Of a DNA stretch of 14,947 bases, positions 12,577 through 14,947 are shown piece after piece (the first letter of the stretch is position 1; each line of letters begins with the position of its first letter). The translations under genes and the position numbers were made by a program. The DNA is from an uncultured Prevotellaceae bacterium (GTDB lineage Bacteria; Bacteroidota; Bacteroidia; Bacteroidales; Bacteroidaceae), in NCBI GenBank assembly GCA_946539635.1, contig CAMNHS010000022.1, positions 1 through 14,947 on the forward strand. The letters run 5' to 3'. The notes under the pieces were generated by a model. The model saw only the letters and a program-made list of their open reading frames with translations. It did no database searches and had not been told where the DNA came from.

Positions 12577-14670
12577 ATGAATGAGTACAAACTTACCTCA
12601 AAATACAAACCGACAGGAGACCAACCTGAAGCCATCGCACAATTGGTTGAGGGGATAAGGAGTGGTTTGCCAGCACAGGTGTTGCTGGGTGTTACAGGCT
12701 CTGGAAAAACCTTCACAATGGCGAATGTCATCCAGCAGATTGGTAAGCCTACGCTTATTTTGTCTCATAATAAGACTCTTGCAGCACAGCTTTATGAGGA
12801 GATGAAAGCATTCTTCCCAGAAAATGCTGTAGAGTATTATGTGTCATATTATGATTATTACCAACCAGAGTCTTACCTTCCTTCTACTGATACATATATT
12901 GAGAAAGACCTTGCCATCAACGAAGAGATTGACAAGCTACGTCTTCGTGCTGTCTCTGCTCTGCTTTCCGGCAGGCAGGATGTTATCGTAGTTAGCTCTG
13001 TATCATGTATTTATGGTATGGGGGGGCCTTCTACCATGCAGGGGTCTGTCATAAATATCAAGAGGGGCCAAAAACTTGATAGAAATGATTTCTTACGCAA
13101 ACTTGTAGATGCCCTGTATGTCAGGAATGACCTGGAATTGAATCGTGGAGAATTTCGTGTTAAGGGAGATACTGTTGACATTGCTATGGCATACTCCGAT
13201 GGTGTCTTGCGTGTCACCTTCTGGGATGATGAGATAGACGATATCTCGGAACTTGAAGCGACTACATATCATCACGTAGAATCTTTCGATGAATACCAAA
13301 TTTATCCTGCCAATCTCTTTGTTACCACCAAGGAGCAGCAGGAGTCTGCTATATATGCCATCCAGGATGACCTCGTTGCACAGATAGATTACTTCAAGAG
13401 TATTGGTGACGAGTTGAAAGCCCAGCGCATCAAGGAACGGGTGGAATACGACCTTGAGATGATTAAGGAACTTGGGCATTGTTCTGGCATAGAGAACTAC
13501 TCCCGTTATTTTGATGGCAGAGCACCTGGCGAGCGCCCTTATTGTCTGTTTGACTTCTTCCCTCACGACTTCCTGATGATGATTGACGAGAGCCACGTTT
13601 CCATACCACAGATTCGTGCCATGTATGGTGGTGACAGAAGTCGCAAGCAGAACCTTGTAGAATATGGTTTCCGCCTGCCTGCAGCCTTTGACAACCGTCC
13701 CCTTCGCTTTGAGGAATTTGAGCAGATGCTCAACCAGACAATCTATGTCTCTGCTACTCCTGCGGAATATGAATTGGAACAGGCAGAAGGTGTTGTAGTC
13801 GAGCAAGTCATCCGTCCTACCGGGCTTCTTGACCCGACCATTGAGGTGCGACCTACCGAAAATCAGATTGATGACCTCCTCGAAGAAATACAGGTTTGTA
13901 CCGAGAAGCACCAACGTGTTCTCGTCACTACCCTCACAAAGCGTATGGCAGAGGAATTGACAACATACCTTCTTAATAACGGTGTCAAGACCAGTTATAT
14001 ACATTCAGATGTCTCCACCCTCGACAGGGTACAGATACTCAGCGATTTGCGTGCTGGCAAATACGATGTTCTCGTAGGTATCAATCTGCTTCGCGAAGGT
14101 CTCGACTTGCCAGAGGTATCTCTCGTTGCCATTCTCGATGCCGACAAGGAGGGTTTCCTGAGGTCTCATCGTAGTCTCACCCAGACGGCAGGACGTGCTG
14201 CCAGAAATGTTGATGGCAAGGTTATTATGTATGGCGACACCATTACCGAGAGTATGCAGCAGACCATCGACGAGACCAATCGCCGCCGCGCAAAACAGAT
14301 AGCCTACAACGAGGCTCATGGAATTGTGCCGCAACAGATACAGAAAGACCTCAACCGCAAGACTATCCAGGCTGTTGTCAAGAGTGAAGAGACCCTATCA
14401 AAACTCAAGATGACAGGACGTGCTTCCGGTACTCTCGGAACAGCCTCCGTCGTTGGTGCAGAGCATGCTGCAATGGCATATATCGAACCCGAATACGCTT
14501 CTTCTATGGCAGCAGACCCTATTGTTGATGTTATGTCGAAGGAACAGATAGAGAAAGCCATTGAAACAGCGACAGAACGCATGAAAGAAGCCGCCAAGAA
14601 CCTCGACTTCCTCATAGCAGCACAATATCGCGATGAAATCATCGCGTTGCGAAAAAAGATTAAAGATTAA
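12577..14670 (+). CDS. uvrB: excinuclease ABC subunit B
   Basis: A 697-residue DNA helicase-like damage-verification subunit of nucleotide excision repair, slightly longer than E. coli UvrB (673). Start MNEYKLTSKYKPTGDQPEAI matches the family N-terminus. Walker A GVTGSGKT is at 38-45. The beta-hairpin region YYDYYQPESYLPSTDTYIEK at 91-110 inserts between DNA strands. The DESH Walker B box is at 337-340. Motifs of the second helicase lobe follow: YVSATPAEYELEQAEG at 390-405, GINLLREGLDLPEV at 501-514, and QTAGRAARN at 536-544. A C-terminal UVR domain (about 658-694), which contacts UvrC, completes the protein. All key motifs are intact. It is divergent from bamD and apparently monocistronic. 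Confidence 0.97.
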   Translation: MNEYKLTSKYKPTGDQPEAIAQLVEGIRSGLPAQVLLGVTGSGKTFTMANVIQQIGKPTLILSHNKTLAAQLYEEMKAFFPENAVEYYVSYYDYYQPESYLPSTDTYIEKDLAINEEIDKLRLRAVSALLSGRQDVIVVSSVSCIYGMGGPSTMQGSVINIKRGQKLDRNDFLRKLVDALYVRNDLELNRGEFRVKGDTVDIAMAYSDGVLRVTFWDDEIDDISELEATTYHHVESFDEYQIYPANLFVTTKEQQESAIYAIQDDLVAQIDYFKSIGDELKAQRIKERVEYDLEMIKELGHCSGIENYSRYFDGRAPGERPYCLFDFFPHDFLMMIDESHVSIPQIRAMYGGDRSRKQNLVEYGFRLPAAFDNRPLRFEEFEQMLNQTIYVSATPAEYELEQAEGVVVEQVIRPTGLLDPTIEVRPTENQIDDLLEEIQVCTEKHQRVLVTTLTKRMAEELTTYLLNNGVKTSYIHSDVSTLDRVQILSDLRAGKYDVLVGINLLREGLDLPEVSLVAILDADKEGFLRSHRSLTQTAGRAARNVDGKVIMYGDTITESMQQTIDETNRRRAKQIAYNEAHGIVPQQIQKDLNRKTIQAVVKSEETLSKLKMTGRASGTLGTASVVGAEHAAMAYIEPEYASSMAADPIVDVMSKEQIEKAIETATERMKEAAKNLDFLIAAQYRDEIIALRKKIKD

Positions 14671-14688
14671 GGCTATTAAGCCATTAAT
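14666..14688 (+). terminator. weak hairpin at the uvrB stop codon
   Basis: ATTAA-GGCT / ATTA loop / AGCC-a-TTAAT forms a short stem with one bulged A, overlapping the uvrB TAA. Only a short T-rich stretch follows, so it may slow but not efficiently end transcription. Confidence 0.3.
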
Positions 14689-14742
14689 TTCTCACCTATC
14701 ACCCATACCTTAGGTTGCTTGACACCCTACTCTACCCTGCCT

Positions 14743-14810
14743 CTAAGCTCCTCCGTGGATGAGCTTAGGAGGAGCCTGAGAGGAGCCTAAGAGCAGGCAA
14801 GGAGGAGCCT
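14743..14810. repeat. hairpin plus GAGGAGCCT repeats in 11-bp register
   Basis: CTAAGCTC (14743-14750) and GAGCTTAG (14761-14768) form a perfect 8-bp inverted repeat. Next to it GAGGAGCCT occurs at 14769, 14780 and 14802, exactly 11 and 22 bp apart, with a degenerate copy at 14791. The stretch is markedly more GC-rich than its surroundings. No gene is seen. The complement of the left arm also pairs imperfectly with 14780-14798. Confidence 0.7.
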
Positions 14811-14918
14811 ACAGCATATCAACACTAAATTTCCTGTGATTACCATTCGAAAAGACGAACATGACATAAAATGGTCCCAACATGAGATAAATTTGAAATC
14901 ATTCGAGGTTCAGAGATC

Positions 14919-14947
14919 TTTCGGACTTCTTTCGGACTTCTTTCGGA
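14919..14947. repeat. 11-bp tandem repeat reaching the right edge
   Basis: TTTCGGACTTC is repeated at 14919-14929 and 14930-14940, then seven more bases of a third copy run to the window end. The total copy number is unknown because the array is cut. The unit has no stop codon in any minus-strand frame. Confidence 0.85.

Noticed and set aside
13093..14004. Long minus-strand frame of 303 codons opposite uvrB
   Set aside because: It is fully antisense to an intact conserved uvrB, shows no recognisable domain and has no promoter; it is a shadow of biased codon use.
14840..14947. Minus-strand partial frame entering from the right edge
   Set aside because: Only 35 codons are visible, much of it inside the 11-bp repeat, with no recognisable domain; kept as part of a finding rather than called as a gene.

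Overview
The window looks like a chromosomal segment of a Bacteroidales bacterium, most likely Prevotella or a close relative. The evidence is a set of promoters with the Bacteroidetes -7 element TAnnTTTG (some with TTTG 20 nt upstream), AT-rich leaders without clear Shine-Dalgarno sites, a Rpb6/omega-type protein, BamD, a DUF4293 domain, an OprO/P-type porin and a hexameric glutamate dehydrogenase. I see no phage, transposase, CRISPR, rRNA or tRNA.

Left block, minus strand, 7062 down past base 1: one tightly packed operon of seven genes, iorA, iorB, a phenylacetate-CoA ligase (paaK-like), an ACT-domain protein, an outer-membrane porin, a sodium:solute symporter and a PaaI-like hotdog thioesterase cut by the window edge. 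The first three overlap by one base each (TAATG), and a well-formed promoter lies just upstream of iorA. Together the genes suggest an aryl-acid module. The porin and symporter would carry an arylacetate across the two membranes, the ligase would convert it to arylacetyl-CoA, and IorAB would interconvert arylacetyl-CoA with the arylpyruvate. The thioesterase would release stalled CoA, and the ACT protein would sense an amino acid. The direction (scavenging to make aromatic amino acids, or degrading them) cannot be read from sequence.

Middle, plus strand, 7302-8338: a small winged-helix protein with a histone-like Lys/Ala/Pro tail, a clear intrinsic terminator, then endonuclease III (nth) from a TTG start. 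A bidirectional terminator and a 12-bp tandem repeat separate nth from the convergent glutamate dehydrogenase gene (minus, 8437-9777).

Right block: a minus-strand bamD-rpoZ-(DUF4293/FGE-like fusion) operon (12435 to 10081). Its terminator overlaps the gdhA promoter. uvrB (12577-14670, plus) is divergent from bamD and has a promoter so close to its ATG that the mRNA may be nearly leaderless. The last 277 bases hold no convincing gene but are rich in short repeats with an 11-bp period, one of which runs off the right edge.

Most interesting points: the complete transport-plus-activation aryl-acid operon, an indolepyruvate oxidoreductase with no visible iron-sulfur cluster motif, a polytopic membrane domain fused in frame to a lipoprotein-like FGE domain, and the repeat-rich right end.
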